Part shown: positions 1 through 7,494 of the stretch, piece by piece
Layout of the letters: the number at the start of each line of letters is the position of its first letter
Numbering within the stretch: position 1 is the stretch's first letter
NCBI GenBank assembly: GCA_014885115.2
Contig: WKLE02000620.1
Span: 1-11,791, forward strand
Source of the DNA: Asterionellopsis glacialis
Lineage: Eukaryota > Bacillariophyta > Plagiogrammaphyceae > Rhaphoneidales > Asterionellopsidaceae
Length of the DNA stretch: 11,791 bases
Direction: 5' to 3'
Program-made: the position numbers and the translations under genes
Notes under the pieces: generated by a model
Told to the model about the DNA's origin: nothing
Databases searched by the model: none
What the model saw: only the letters and a program-made list of their open reading frames with translations

Positions 1-2
1 GG

Positions 3-410
3 GATAACATACTCAGCTCCGTAGCATGGGCTATACACAGTACTTACCATACCATGTTAGAAGCCACGCCAGGTCAGCTAGTATTTGGACGTGACATGTT
101 GTTACCTATTGCCTTCAGAGCCAATTGGGCGCATATCAAAAATAAGAAACAGATGCTAATTAATAAAAACAACCAATGTGAGAACCGTAACCGGCAACAC
201 CACGTGTATCACGTAGGTGACCTCGTTACCTTAGAGAAGCCAGGAATAGTACCTAAGATGGACCGTCGATGCACAGGTCCTCATGAAGTGCTTCTGGTTT
301 TTACGAATGGTACTGTACGCATCTGTAGAGACGTAATTGAAGAGACAGTAAATATCAGTCGTGTAACGCCGTACTACGAACGTGCGCAGCACAGCTCGGG
401 AAGCAAATGA
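3..410 (+). CDS. Ty3/gypsy integrase C-terminal region, 5' partial (element 1)
   Basis: This frame is open from the left window edge to a TGA at 408-410 (135 codons) and must continue upstream. It is the last part of a retrotransposon integrase, which inserts the element cDNA into host DNA. The segment HSTYHT...ATPGQLVFGRDM is the conserved stretch that follows the integrase catalytic core in Ty3/gypsy elements; the same stretch occurs twice in element 3 of this window. Near the end, GDLVTLEK and CTGPHEVLLVFTNGTVRI look like the GPY/F-type C-terminal DNA- or chromatin-binding module. No stop or frameshift is seen, unlike the other retroelement genes here, so this copy may be younger. The stop codon overlaps the first bases of the 3' LTR. 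An ATG at 54 exists but lies inside the domain and is not the real start. Confidence 0.88.
   Translation, partial: DNILSSVAWAIHSTYHTMLEATPGQLVFGRDMLLPIAFRANWAHIKNKKQMLINKNNQCENRNRQHHVYHVGDLVTLEKPGIVPKMDRRCTGPHEVLLVFTNGTVRICRDVIEETVNISRVTPYYERAQHSSGSK
398..407 (+). promoter_or_regulatory. Polypurine tract of element 1
   Basis: The purine-rich run GGGAAGCAAA lies directly before the LTR start. This is where the plus-strand primer of an LTR retrotransposon sits. Element 3 has a similar run (GGGGGCAAG) in the same place. The tract is short and overlaps the end of the integrase gene. Confidence 0.55.
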
Positions 411-651
411 AGTACACTCCCTGTAGGACACTCTTGAGGATGGATGAATGATGCATGGGCAAGCAGACGGACTCACGAATTTACCATTTACTAATATTTC
501 CTGAATTCTTACTACTTACTAGATTGCCGGATATTCTCCGGATTAAACTAAGCTCATAATTTTCATCACCAAATAAAAGTCTTCTTTTCTTTTGTGTGTT
601 GATTGTCTGATTGTTGTGTTGTGCCGTGGTCGACATAGGTGGCATAGGGCA
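408..651 (+). repeat. 3' LTR of gypsy element 1 (LTR A, 244 bp)
   Basis: The sequence begins TGAAGTACACTCCCTG and ends GGCATAGGGCA, giving the usual TG...CA ends. It is clearly related along its whole length to 3434-3677. The two boundaries were set where that similarity starts and stops. It directly follows an integrase C-terminus, so it is a 3' LTR. It contains a likely polyadenylation signal, AATAAA, at 572-577, and a small inverted repeat CCGGA-TATTC-TCCGG at 527-541. The bases after it (GTTAG) do not match the five before LTR B (GTATT), so A and B are not the two ends of one insertion. Confidence 0.88.
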
Positions 652-673
652 GTTAGGATGATGATGAAGTTGA

Positions 674-1627
674 AAAAAACTGGACAATTATTATACAGAA
701 TATGAACACTGTGCTCAGTTGGGCCTTGCTTTCCCAGATCCTTTAACATATAACATTGATTATTGTCCCTGGAATGATAGAAGACATAGCTTAATAAAGG
801 GAAATATTGGGGCAAAGTACGTTAGTGGTCAATTTTTGAATACTGAAGAAATATTTGAATTGGGCTGCAAAGCAGCATACTTCCCTCTTTGTAAAGGCAG
901 GCATTGGTTTGGTATCTACTGTTGGAAGTAAGGGACCAATGTAAATTTTGATATTATTGATTAAGGAGGAAAATGCTTTGCAGATAATGATTATACAACA
1001 CGCTTAATCCATCATATATTAAAAATGAAAATGGGAGATGCAGCTGATGACGTTCATTTCAAGGAACTATCACAAAATGTTTGTGGCTAAAGAGATGGCT
1101 CAAGTTGTGGGGTTCATCAATGCTGTTTCATGGAAGACATTGTTTTATCTAAATCTGACTGAAGATATGGAAGACTACAGACTAGTCATTGGAAGAAGAA
1201 TCCTGAATTTTGAGGGAAACCAAACTTTAGAGATAACCCAAGTTGATACACAAGAGAGTGACTATTTTATAAGATCATCAAGAGGAAAACTACCTACTAT
1301 ACTTTCTACTCCTACAGTAGAAGAACCTAACACTGATGACAAGGCAGAGGAACAGACAGCAGATGTAAGAAAGGAATACAATGATACATTAGGTGATGGT
1401 ATTGAATTAGATGAAAGTCAAAAATAACAAAGAAGATTGAAGAAAGAACAAGAAGAAATGAAGAATATGACTGACTTTTCCACAGATGAACAAGCTCCAG
1501 AACAATCATAAGAAGAATAAGATGATGATGATAAAAAAATGTCTTGAATAGCACATTTAAATAAGTATGCACCAACCAGAATTGTAAATAAAGTCAAGGA
1601 ACTATTGAATACAGAGGAAAGAATTGT
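674..1627 (+). pseudogene. Ulp1/C48-like cysteine protease domain with acidic tail, broken
   Basis: One plus-strand frame (open from 674) carries the protease landmarks in order: HWF with the candidate catalytic His at 902-904, an Asp-bearing strand (FDIID, 950-961), and SSCGV with the candidate nucleophile Cys at 1106-1108. This is the His-Asp-Gln-Cys layout of SUMO/ubiquitin-like proteases. In-frame stops lie at 929-931, 962-964 and 1088-1090. A TGA at 1160-1162 is bypassed by shifting frame near 1150, after which the reading continues as a domain end (MEDYRLVIGRRILN). From about 1230 the product becomes acidic and low in complexity (many Glu, Asp, Lys), with more stops around 1425-1547. 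The left end is cut by LTR A. Proteases of this type are often carried by DNA transposons, where their role is unclear. No functional product is expected. Confidence 0.68.
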
Positions 1628-2125
1628 AATCCCCCTATTAAAGCACCAGCAAGATTAACAGCTCAAGAATTAGAAAAAAAGGATAAGGAATTAACTTTAT
1701 TGGAACTTTATCCAATTGTTGCACAAAGATATTTTGATGCTCAATGGGAAGCTTACAGAAATGACCATTCAAGATATCATGAGGAGAGAAAGCCAGAGTT
1801 TAGAAATCTAGATCAGTTCAAGGAAGCCTTTTAAAAAAAATGCTCCACAGACTTGGACGTCGAAAACAGAAACATAAGTGAACTACAAAGAGATAGGCAA
1901 AAATTCTTGGATATGCTGAAAGCTGAAACAAAATTTCAATGTGGTGAACAAATAGTTATCCTCAAGTATATCCCTAAAAAACAAATTCTGAGAGAAAACA
2001 ATACAAGATGTACAAACATAGCAGGGAGCATTACAAGATGGACAAGAACATCTACTGAATACAGAGTGGGTAGAATGCTTAGTATTGAAGAGTATACAAA
2101 ATCACATTATGGCCAGACCCCATAA
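1628..2125 (+). pseudogene. Charged, helical linker region of the transposon protease gene
   Basis: This frame joins the preceding one by a shift at about 1628 and is open to 2125 apart from a TAA at 1832-1834, which sits in a run of A residues. The product is rich in Lys, Glu, Arg and Gln (for example LTAQELEKKDKELTLLELYP and RYHEERKPEFRNLDQFKEAF) and is probably helical. I recognise no catalytic motif. It lies between two protease-like domains on the same strand, so it is most simply the middle of one long gene. A separate small gene starting near 1853 is possible but less likely, because the coding character runs through the stop. Confidence 0.5.
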
Positions 2126-2627
2126 GTTCATCCGTGTTCCAACAGGGTCCAATAGAAACATTGTTGGACCTCAGGAACCATTCCCAGGCAGATGGTTTCC
2201 TCCTCCAAGACCCAAAGTCAAGTATCAACAGGGAAAATTAAAAAAATGTGTGTATGATAGCTTGGCTAGCTGTTTGCATTACCATGGACTTGACAAACTT
2301 GCACAATTTGTCCATGAAGATGGATTAAGATAATCCTATTCTGTTGATAACATTAAGGCTTTGCAAAGTACCATAGAAACATATTTTGGAAAAAAATGTT
2401 ACGTGAAAAAAATTACAGGTAGTATTGACCTATTAAACCTATCCCCTGAGTTAGGAATGTATCCCATCATTGTGGTATTGCAAGGTCATGATGCCATCAG
2501 TATATTGGGTAATTGGATTTTTGATTCCAATCTGCCAGAAGCTCTTCCTCTTGCTAGGAATAGTTTAGATTGGTGTGATATGGGTAAATTCAAGAAAGTA
2601 GTGCAAGGCCTACAATTCATTTTATAA
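2112..2627 (+). pseudogene. Transposon-associated cysteine-protease-like domain with Cys/His/Asp
   Basis: The frame is open from about 2112 to the TAA at 2625-2627 except for one TAA at 2331-2333. After a Pro-rich start (PGRWFPPPRPKVKYQQG) comes KKCVYDSLASCLHYHG, with a candidate nucleophile Cys at 2247-2249. Next comes a hydrophobic strand (YPIIVVLQ), then GHDAISILGNWIFDSN with His at 2487-2489 and Asp at 2523-2525, ending in a LPLARNSLDWC segment. Cys, then His on a strand, then Asp/Asn after a second strand is the papain-fold order. I know similar unnamed segments from repeat-encoded diatom proteins but cannot name a Pfam family. It is probably the C-terminus of the same gene as the Ulp1-like domain. 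It could instead be a non-catalytic relative. Confidence 0.55.
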
Positions 2628-2629
2628 AG

Positions 2630-2635
2630 AATAAA
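2630..2635 (+). promoter_or_regulatory. Candidate polyadenylation signal of the plus-strand protease gene
   Basis: AATAAA begins three bases after the stop codon at 2625-2627, followed by a T-rich stretch. It lies in the roughly 75-bp gap between the two converging genes, where a 3' end is expected. The hexamer is common in A+T-rich DNA, so the call is tentative. Confidence 0.4.
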
Positions 2636-2702
2636 TTTGTTTTATATATGTTTTTATAGTCTTGGTACTAAAATTTTTCTGCCCAAGTTTTATGAGGATC
2701 AA

Positions 2703-3433
2703 CTACAAATATCTGTCCAATGTCTTTTTTTTAGTAAATTCAACATTTTCATCAATAATATTTTCAATGCAATAAGCTGGATCTTTTATATCAACCACAG
2801 GTATTAAAGAATATATATAGTTTCCTTGGTTAGTCATCTCTAGTTTGCATGACAACACTAATACAGATAGGTCCACTGGGTATTCAGTTGCAAGTTGAAC
2901 TCTACATGACAAATCATTGTCATCTTGTATAAACACAAATCCTAGAATCTTGGCAATCCTTGGGTAATGCATTCTGTGTGTTTTATAATAACGAAAATCA
3001 TGCAAAGGTCTGATAGACAGGTAATATGGATGTGCTCTATACAATGTTTGTTGAATATAACATTCTGAACCCATTTGCAACTTTTTTTAGGTTTATTCTT
3101 CAATATTGTTTCACCTATATACTGAAGAATGGAGAAGGAAATAGTGTAAGGTGTACATTTCCCAAAATCTACATCAAAGTATGATTCACTTGTTTCAGTG
3201 TTTTTGGTTATTTGAATACTGCATTGAGTGCCAGCTAGCACACCCTCTTAGTGGTTCTTCTTGGGTTTCTCCTTCCAGTTGTCTAAATCAATAGTCAATT
3301 TAGCAAAATCAATTAGGTACTTTTCATAACATTTGCTTGCAGTTTGCACTGATGATGTGCTTGGACAGCGTTGAGTTAATCTAGCAGGATTTTTGACATT
3401 CTTTCTGTGCCCATTTTCAGGTCTAGCTGTATT
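2703..3433 (-). pseudogene. DNA transposase C-terminal region, broken (3' part of gene split by element 2)
   Basis: Read on the minus strand from 3433, the frame gives GHRKNVKNPARLTQRCPSTS, a TAA at 3250-3248, then GVLAGTQCSIQITK. A frameshift near 3085 leads into a second frame that contains YRAHPYYLSIRPLHDFRYYK and IAKILGFVFIQDD and ends at 2705-2703. The R-A-H-P...Y...D pattern followed by a hydrophobic strand is one I associate with the C-terminal part of large Plavaka/KDZ-like transposases in diatoms. The right end is cut by LTR B. The matching N-terminal part lies at 8572-7495 on the same strand, beyond element 2. The intervening core of the protein is not present anywhere in the window. 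The function is inferred from this arrangement and from remembered motifs. Confidence 0.55.
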
Positions 3434-3677
3434 TGAAGTACACTCCCTGTAGGACACTCTTGATGTGTGGGCAAGCAGATGGACTCACAAGAAATTACAA
3501 TTCACTAAAATTTCCTGAATATTTACTTCTTACTAAATTGCCGGATTTCTCCAGCATAAACCTAGCTCTTTAAACTAGCTCATAATTTTCACCACCAAAT
3601 AAAAGTCTTCTTTTCTTTTTTGTGTTGACTGTCTGACTGTTGTGTTGTGCCACCGTTGACACTAGCGGCATAGGGCA
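3434..3677 (+). repeat. 5' LTR of gypsy element 2 (LTR B, 244 bp)
   Basis: It starts TGAAGTACACTCCCTG and ends GGCATAGGGCA. It matches LTR A throughout, but with many substitutions and at least two indels that cancel in length: LTR A has extra bases near 437-448, and LTR B has an extra stretch around 3561-3577. It carries AATAAA at 3598-3603 in the same place as LTR A. Gag follows directly, so it is a 5' LTR and would have driven transcription of element 2. Confidence 0.88.
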
Positions 3678-3678
3678 T

Positions 3679-3690
3679 AGTAACGTTACT
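3679..3690. repeat. Perfect 12-bp palindrome at the primer-binding-site position
   Basis: AGTAACGTTACT is its own reverse complement and begins two bases after the 5' LTR. This is where a minus-strand primer-binding site is expected. I do not see a usual TGG-starting tRNA complement here. The palindrome might be part of a decayed primer site, or chance. Confidence 0.45.
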
Positions 3691-3719
3691 CTTTCTTTCA
3701 GAGGATTTAACTTTAAGAC

Positions 3720-4794
3720 ATGAAGACCTTCTACTCCTCCAAAGAGTTTCAGAAGAAAGCTCAGGAGTTGAGTTAACAGCAGACCCTGCTGAATACTCCT
3801 GCAATCCCCTTTGTGAAAATGAAGAAGGAGAGGTCAAAGTCAAAGGATGACGACAAAGATTCATACAAGACCATTGAGATCCAAATCGATCCCTCTGACA
3901 AAGGCTCAGATTCTGCAACCATTGAAAAGAGAGTTAAACAATTTGAGGATGGACCTGCTGAAGAGTAGATCCAATGGAGGATTGAGTTTGCTGAGATTGA
4001 GAGGGAATATCCCCTCACCAAAGCCTCATCCAAAACCTTCATGGCCCTCACCCTTTTGAAGGATAGAGCAAGGCAGCTGTTCCAAGCAGCAAATGCCAAT
4101 CGCCAGAGCAAAAATGCAACCCTCAAGAAACCAGCCCAAAAAGATCCTGAACAGATCTTTGAACTGGTACTGAACGACATTGGTGAGAATTTTTTCTTGT
4201 CTAGGCATGCAGCAAGGCGCCAGAAGAACTACCTACACTATCACTTAACAATGACCAATGACTTCACGTTGCAAGAGTTCGTTGCAAGGCTTCGCCACTT
4301 GAATGAATATTTACCATATTTTCTGATGGATCACAATGGTAAAAAAATTCGAAAATTCAATGACAACAAACTCATGGACAGCTTGGATTGGGCGAAACCA
4401 CTTAAGTGGCAATCCGCCCTACTTGCTAGCAACCTTGACCCTCACGATCTCTCGTGGGAGGATACCGTGGACTACTTTGAGAAGCTAGAGGTACACAATA
4501 ACATAGATTGTGAACTCTCTAAGTCTAAAAACCTAAGGAAACCAAAATAATTGCAAGCATGAACAAGTGGAAAAGAATTCTGATTGCAATAACAACAGAA
4601 GCGATGACAAGCACTGGCACACTCCTAAATGGTGTGGCAACTGCCGTATGAACAACCATAACACCAACAAATGTACTGCAGACAAGTCAAAAAAGAAGGA
4701 TTTGAGCAAATCCAAGACTTACACACAAGAACAGGTAAACGAGATGATTAGTTCGCTCAAAGTATTGAAAGATATTAAGAAAAAGAAATGTTAA
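3720..4794 (+). pseudogene. gag: gag, broken, with CCHC zinc knuckle (element 2)
   Basis: Gag forms the virus-like particle and binds the element RNA. The reading starts at the ATG at 3720, the first in this frame after the LTR. It runs to 4550 with stops at 3774-3776 and 3966-3968, then shifts into the next frame for 4551-4794. The N-terminal part is Lys/Asp/Ser-rich. The segment from about 3870 to 4100 (IEIQIDPSD..., VKQFEDGPAEE, LTLLKDRARQLFQAAN) has the form of a gypsy capsid. The knuckle CGNCRMNNHNTNKC at 4633-4674 is an exact C-X2-C-X4-H-X4-C nucleocapsid motif. From 4795 to about 4945 the same frame continues as Ser/Asn-rich linker to a TAG. The two early stops and the frameshift rule out a full product. 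Confidence 0.82.
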
Positions 4795-4946
4795 GTCCAG
4801 AATGAATCAGATTTGTCCTCTGATAACAAACCCAGTTCATACTTTACTCAACATAGTAAAATTAAACGTAAAAATAGTAGTGAAGAATTTGACAATTACT
4901 TTACACCTACTTCCTATACTAAATCAAACCTTTCCCCAATGTAGAA

Positions 4947-5547
4947 CAATCGTACATCATGCTGTGCAGTCAGCAAAAAGCAAAAAAACAGAAATCTATG
5001 CACCAAACTACTGAAGTAGTAGGCAAGATAATAAACCGAGATGGTGAGCTCATTCCTATACAGATCCTACTTGACACTGGTACAACAGCGACAATCATCC
5101 TTAAAGATTTTGTGGAACAGGGGAAGGCCAGTTCATACAAGAACCCTAAACCTACACAGTGTCATCCTTGAAGATTTCATGAAACAGGGGAAGGCTAGTA
5201 CTTACAAAAACCCTAAACCTACACAGTGGAACACAATGGGTGGTAACTTTACCACTAAGCAGAAAGCGCATATAAAATTTGCACTCCCTGAGTTCATGGA
5301 CAAAAAGGCAATAGTTTGGTCTTGTCACGTGGACAAACAAACAAACCAAACAGATGCACAGTACAACATGATCGTCGGAACCAATCTGATGCAGGCCATG
5401 GGCCTTGAAATCCACTTTAGCACACAAACTATCCACTGGGAAGGTTATGAATCACCCATGAAATACCCTGGAGAGGTCTCAGACCCAAAATGCACAGAAG
5501 CAGTTTACGACATGGCTGTCATCAAAGAAGTGGAACTTTGGCAATGA
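4947..5547 (+). pseudogene. Retropepsin-type aspartic protease, broken by a tandem duplication (element 2)
   Basis: The protease would cut the Gag-Pol polyprotein. The active-site motif LLDTGTTATI is visible, with D-T-G at 5073-5081. Downstream, VGTNLMQAMGLEIHF is the usual second conserved block of gypsy proteases (the G-x-D/N-L-L/M region before the domain end). The first block is read in one frame up to about 5161. A 67-bp tandem duplication then shifts the reading by one base, so the second block is read in another frame to the TGA at 5545-5547. The frame continues past that stop into RT. Retropepsins act as dimers of one short domain, which fits the size here. Confidence 0.8.
5095..5228 (+). 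repeat. 67-bp imperfect tandem duplication inside the protease
   Basis: 5095-5161 and 5162-5228 both start TCATCCTT and end CTACACAGTG. I count 8 mismatches over 67 positions and no gap. Since 67 is not a multiple of three, the duplication itself causes the frameshift in the protease gene. The mismatches suggest the duplication is not recent. Confidence 0.93.
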
Positions 5548-6476
5548 TCCATTTTAGATGCTAATTATGACAAAGTCAATTTAGGCGAGGCAGCCACTCA
5601 CTGGAAACACCTTACTTATAATGAGCAAAGAATAATGCTTAAGTGCCTACAAAAATACCCACAAGCCTTTAAGGGTGGGCTCGGCACACTTAAGATAAAA
5701 CCAGTTAGACTAGAAATAGACCCTAACGCGGAACCATATCATGCCAGGCCATTCCAAGTACCACGTTCCTTAGAGGGGACTACTAAATGGGAAGTGAATA
5801 TGCTAGAAGCAATAGGTGTTTTAGAAAAGAACCACGACAGTGAGTGGCCAGCTCCCACATTTGTCGTACCAAGAAAACGGGCAATGTATGTATTGTAACC
5901 AACTTTTGTCAACTCAACAAAGTAATTAAGAGGAAACCATTCCTGTTACCAAAAATAGCGGACCTACTACAAAAGCTAGATGGGTTTCAATACGCAACCG
6001 AAATTGATGTAAGTATGGGTTACTATCACTTTGAATTAGATGAGAAATCATAGGGTAAATACAGGTACAAACGCCTATCTATGTGTATTAAGAACAGCCC
6101 TGATATCTTCCAGAAAATTATGAATGATATACTAGGCGACTTAGACTTTGCACAGGCATACATAGACGATATTTTAATCATGTCAAGTGCCATGTTCAAA
6201 GACCACGTCAGCAAAGTTGATGCGGTACTCAGCCACCTATCAGAAGCTGGTTTTGTAGTAAGCGTTAACAAATCCCATTTTGCCATGGACCAGATTGAAT
6301 ATCTAGGCTAATGGCTAACTAGCGATGGTATCCAACCACAGCATAAGAAAGTTGAAGTGATATAAAGTTTAGAGCCTCCTAAGACTAAACGCCAATTAAG
6401 GAAATTCTTAGGCATGATTAACTACTATGGCGATATGTGGTGAAAACGAAGTCACATCCTAGCCCCACTCACGGCT
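5548..6476 (+). pseudogene. pol: Reverse transcriptase domain, broken (element 2)
   Basis: RT copies the element RNA into DNA. The N-terminal fingers read as PYHARPFQVP and LEAIGVLEKNHDSEWPAPTF in one frame. A shift near 5876 leads to TNFCQLNKVIKRKPFLLPKI (the conserved D-x-R-x-L-N block, here changed to TNFCQLN) and YATEIDVSMGYYH, which has the first catalytic Asp. The catalytic YIDD motif is intact at 6159-6170, followed by KSHFAMDQIEYLG and KRQLRKFLGMINYYGDMW of the palm/thumb and connection. Stops lie at 6051-6053, 6309-6311, 6363-6365 and 6441-6443. At about 6050 several residues that usually come before GKY are missing, so a short in-frame deletion is likely. Domain order is complete but the gene is dead. 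Confidence 0.9.
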
Positions 6477-6990
6477 ATGGTATCAAACAGGGCCAAATTT
6501 GTATTGGATGACACTTGTCAAAAAGCCTTTGATAAAATAAAAGAAGTCATAAGTAGAGAAACGTTATTAGCTTTCCCAGACTTTGAGAAAGAATTCCATG
6601 TATGTACTGATGCAAGCAACTATCAATTAGGTCTGGTTATAATGCAAGATGATAAGCCCCTTGCATTCTACAGTAGAAAACTTAAAGATGCTCAGAAGAA
6701 ATATGCTACTGGTGAAAAAGAACTACTGTCTATAGTAGAGACACTTAAGGAATTTAAAAACATACTATGGGGTCAAAAGCTAATAGTACACATGGACCAT
6801 AAAAACATATTGTATGACAAAATGGCTAGCAAAGGAGTATGCAGATGGCATACAATGCTAGAAGAATTCGTCCATATTGCTGGTGAACAGAATGTCATTG
6901 CTGAAGCACTTTCACAATTAGATTCAAGATGGGCAGATGATGCATATGACAAATTTGATGAAGTTCCAGAACTTATCAATGTCATGGAAT
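6477..6990 (+). pseudogene. RNase H domain, open but with altered active site (element 2)
   Basis: RNase H removes the RNA strand during reverse transcription. The stretch from 6477 is open, the longest undamaged part of element 2. Visible landmarks are FHVCTDASN with Asp at 6609-6611, GEKELLS with Glu at 6720-6722, MDHKNI with Asp at 6795-6797, and IAGEQNVIAEALSQL. In the last motif the fourth catalytic residue, usually Asp in the family pattern (I/V)(A/S)DxLS, is Glu at 6903-6905. Element 3's version keeps Asp (VSDMLS). A few residues normally found between LEEF and HIAG also seem to be missing. No frameshift is present, so these changes are in-frame. Confidence 0.85.
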
Positions 6991-7494
6991 TGTATCCAAT
7001 AACGCAACAGGAAATCAAAGAAAAAGCTTTTCTGATATTCCCTTCTTTAATTAAATTACACCAACAAAAAGATAGGGCACTTAGGAAACTAATGCACAAC
7101 ACCAAACCTGGTATGTTTATGACTATAGAAGTCAAAGGTGAACTGCTCATACACTCAGAAGGAAAAATATTTATATCAGAGAAACTTCAACAACACGTCA
7201 TAGCTTGGTATCATGAATACCTAGCACATCCAAGAGAAACTTGTCCAGAAGCAACCATATGGCAACACTTCACTTGGCCTAGACTAAAAAAGCACATACA
7301 GAACTACTGTAAAACCTGCAAACAATGGCAAATGTGTAAAAAGCAATGTAAGAAATATGGACACTTACCCCCTACAGAGGCTGAAAGCTTACAATGGGAA
7401 GGAGTTCATATAGACCTAATCGGAAAATACACGATCAAGTCCAATTCAGGCACATGAACACTACAATGTCTTACCATGATAGATCCTGCCACAG
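6991..7494 (+). pseudogene. Integrase N-terminal half with HHCC zinc domain, truncated (element 2)
   Basis: After a linker (VMELYPITQQEIKEKAF...) the integrase zinc domain is clear: WYHEYLAHP with His at 7212-7214 and 7227-7229, and YCKTCK with Cys at 7308-7310 and 7317-7319, an H-X4-H-X26-C-X2-C pattern. The catalytic core begins VHIDLIGKY, with the first Asp of the DDE triad at 7413-7415. A TGA lies at 7455-7457, the frame resumes with LTMIDPATG, and then the similarity to element 3 stops at about 7494. A TGA at 7488-7490 falls at the junction. The second Asp, the Glu and the whole C-terminus are lost. The protein could not integrate DNA. Confidence 0.88.

Larger units (their letters stand above)
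652..3433. mobile_element. DNA transposon remnant, part 1 (protease genes and transposase 3' end)
   Basis: This block between two gypsy LTRs has no retrotransposon coding sequence. It holds two converging gene remnants. On the plus strand (674-2627) are a Ulp1-like domain, a charged linker and a second cysteine-protease-like domain. On the minus strand (3433-2703) is a remnant that continues the transposase found at 8572-7495. I read it as the inner part of a large class II element of the Plavaka/KDZ or CACTA kind, families in which captured Ulp1-type proteases are known or plausible. The left end is cut by element 1 and the right end by element 2, so no terminal inverted repeats can be seen here. 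The superfamily assignment is from memory of family patterns, not from a search. Confidence 0.62.
3434..7494 (+). mobile_element. Ty3/gypsy LTR retrotransposon, 3'-truncated (element 2)
   Basis: The order is 5' LTR, gag with CCHC knuckle, protease, reverse transcriptase, RNase H, then the integrase zinc domain and the start of its catalytic core. This RT-RNase H-IN order defines the Ty3/gypsy group (in Ty1/copia, integrase comes before RT). The sequence breaks off at about 7494, just after MIDPATG in integrase, and is followed by minus-strand transposase sequence. No 3' LTR or second target-site duplication is present. The upstream flank would give GTATT (3429-3433) as the duplicated site. 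Many stops and frameshifts make the copy non-autonomous. Confidence 0.9.

Noticed and set aside
963..975. TAAGGAGGAAAATG looks like a perfect bacterial ribosome binding site before an ATG.
   Set aside because: It lies inside the Ulp1-like domain reading frame of a eukaryotic transposon, and the ATG opens no supported frame.
1038..1140. An ATG at 1038 opens a 129-codon frame that could be read as a gene start.
   Set aside because: The first third is a shadow: the Cys-Gly motif of the protease is in another frame here. Only the part after about 1150 continues the domain.
3227..3240. AGTGCCAGCTAG occurs both here and at 11493-11504, suggesting a shared insertion site.
   Set aside because: A 12-base match between two places in 11.8 kb is expected by chance, and flanking bases do not agree.
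408..3677. A single retrotransposon with two LTRs enclosing captured host genes.
   Set aside because: Integrase lies outside, before LTR A; gag lies after LTR B; the flanking five-base sites differ. These are two insertions.
5545..6443. A genome-defence mutation signature (C-to-T changes making stops) in element 2.
   Set aside because: Some stops fit a C-to-T or G-to-A change, but others, such as the TAA at 6309 where Tyr is usual, do not. With so few sites no bias can be claimed.
6773..7150. A 125-codon minus-strand open frame.
   Set aside because: It is the antisense shadow of the open RNase H/integrase frame of element 2.
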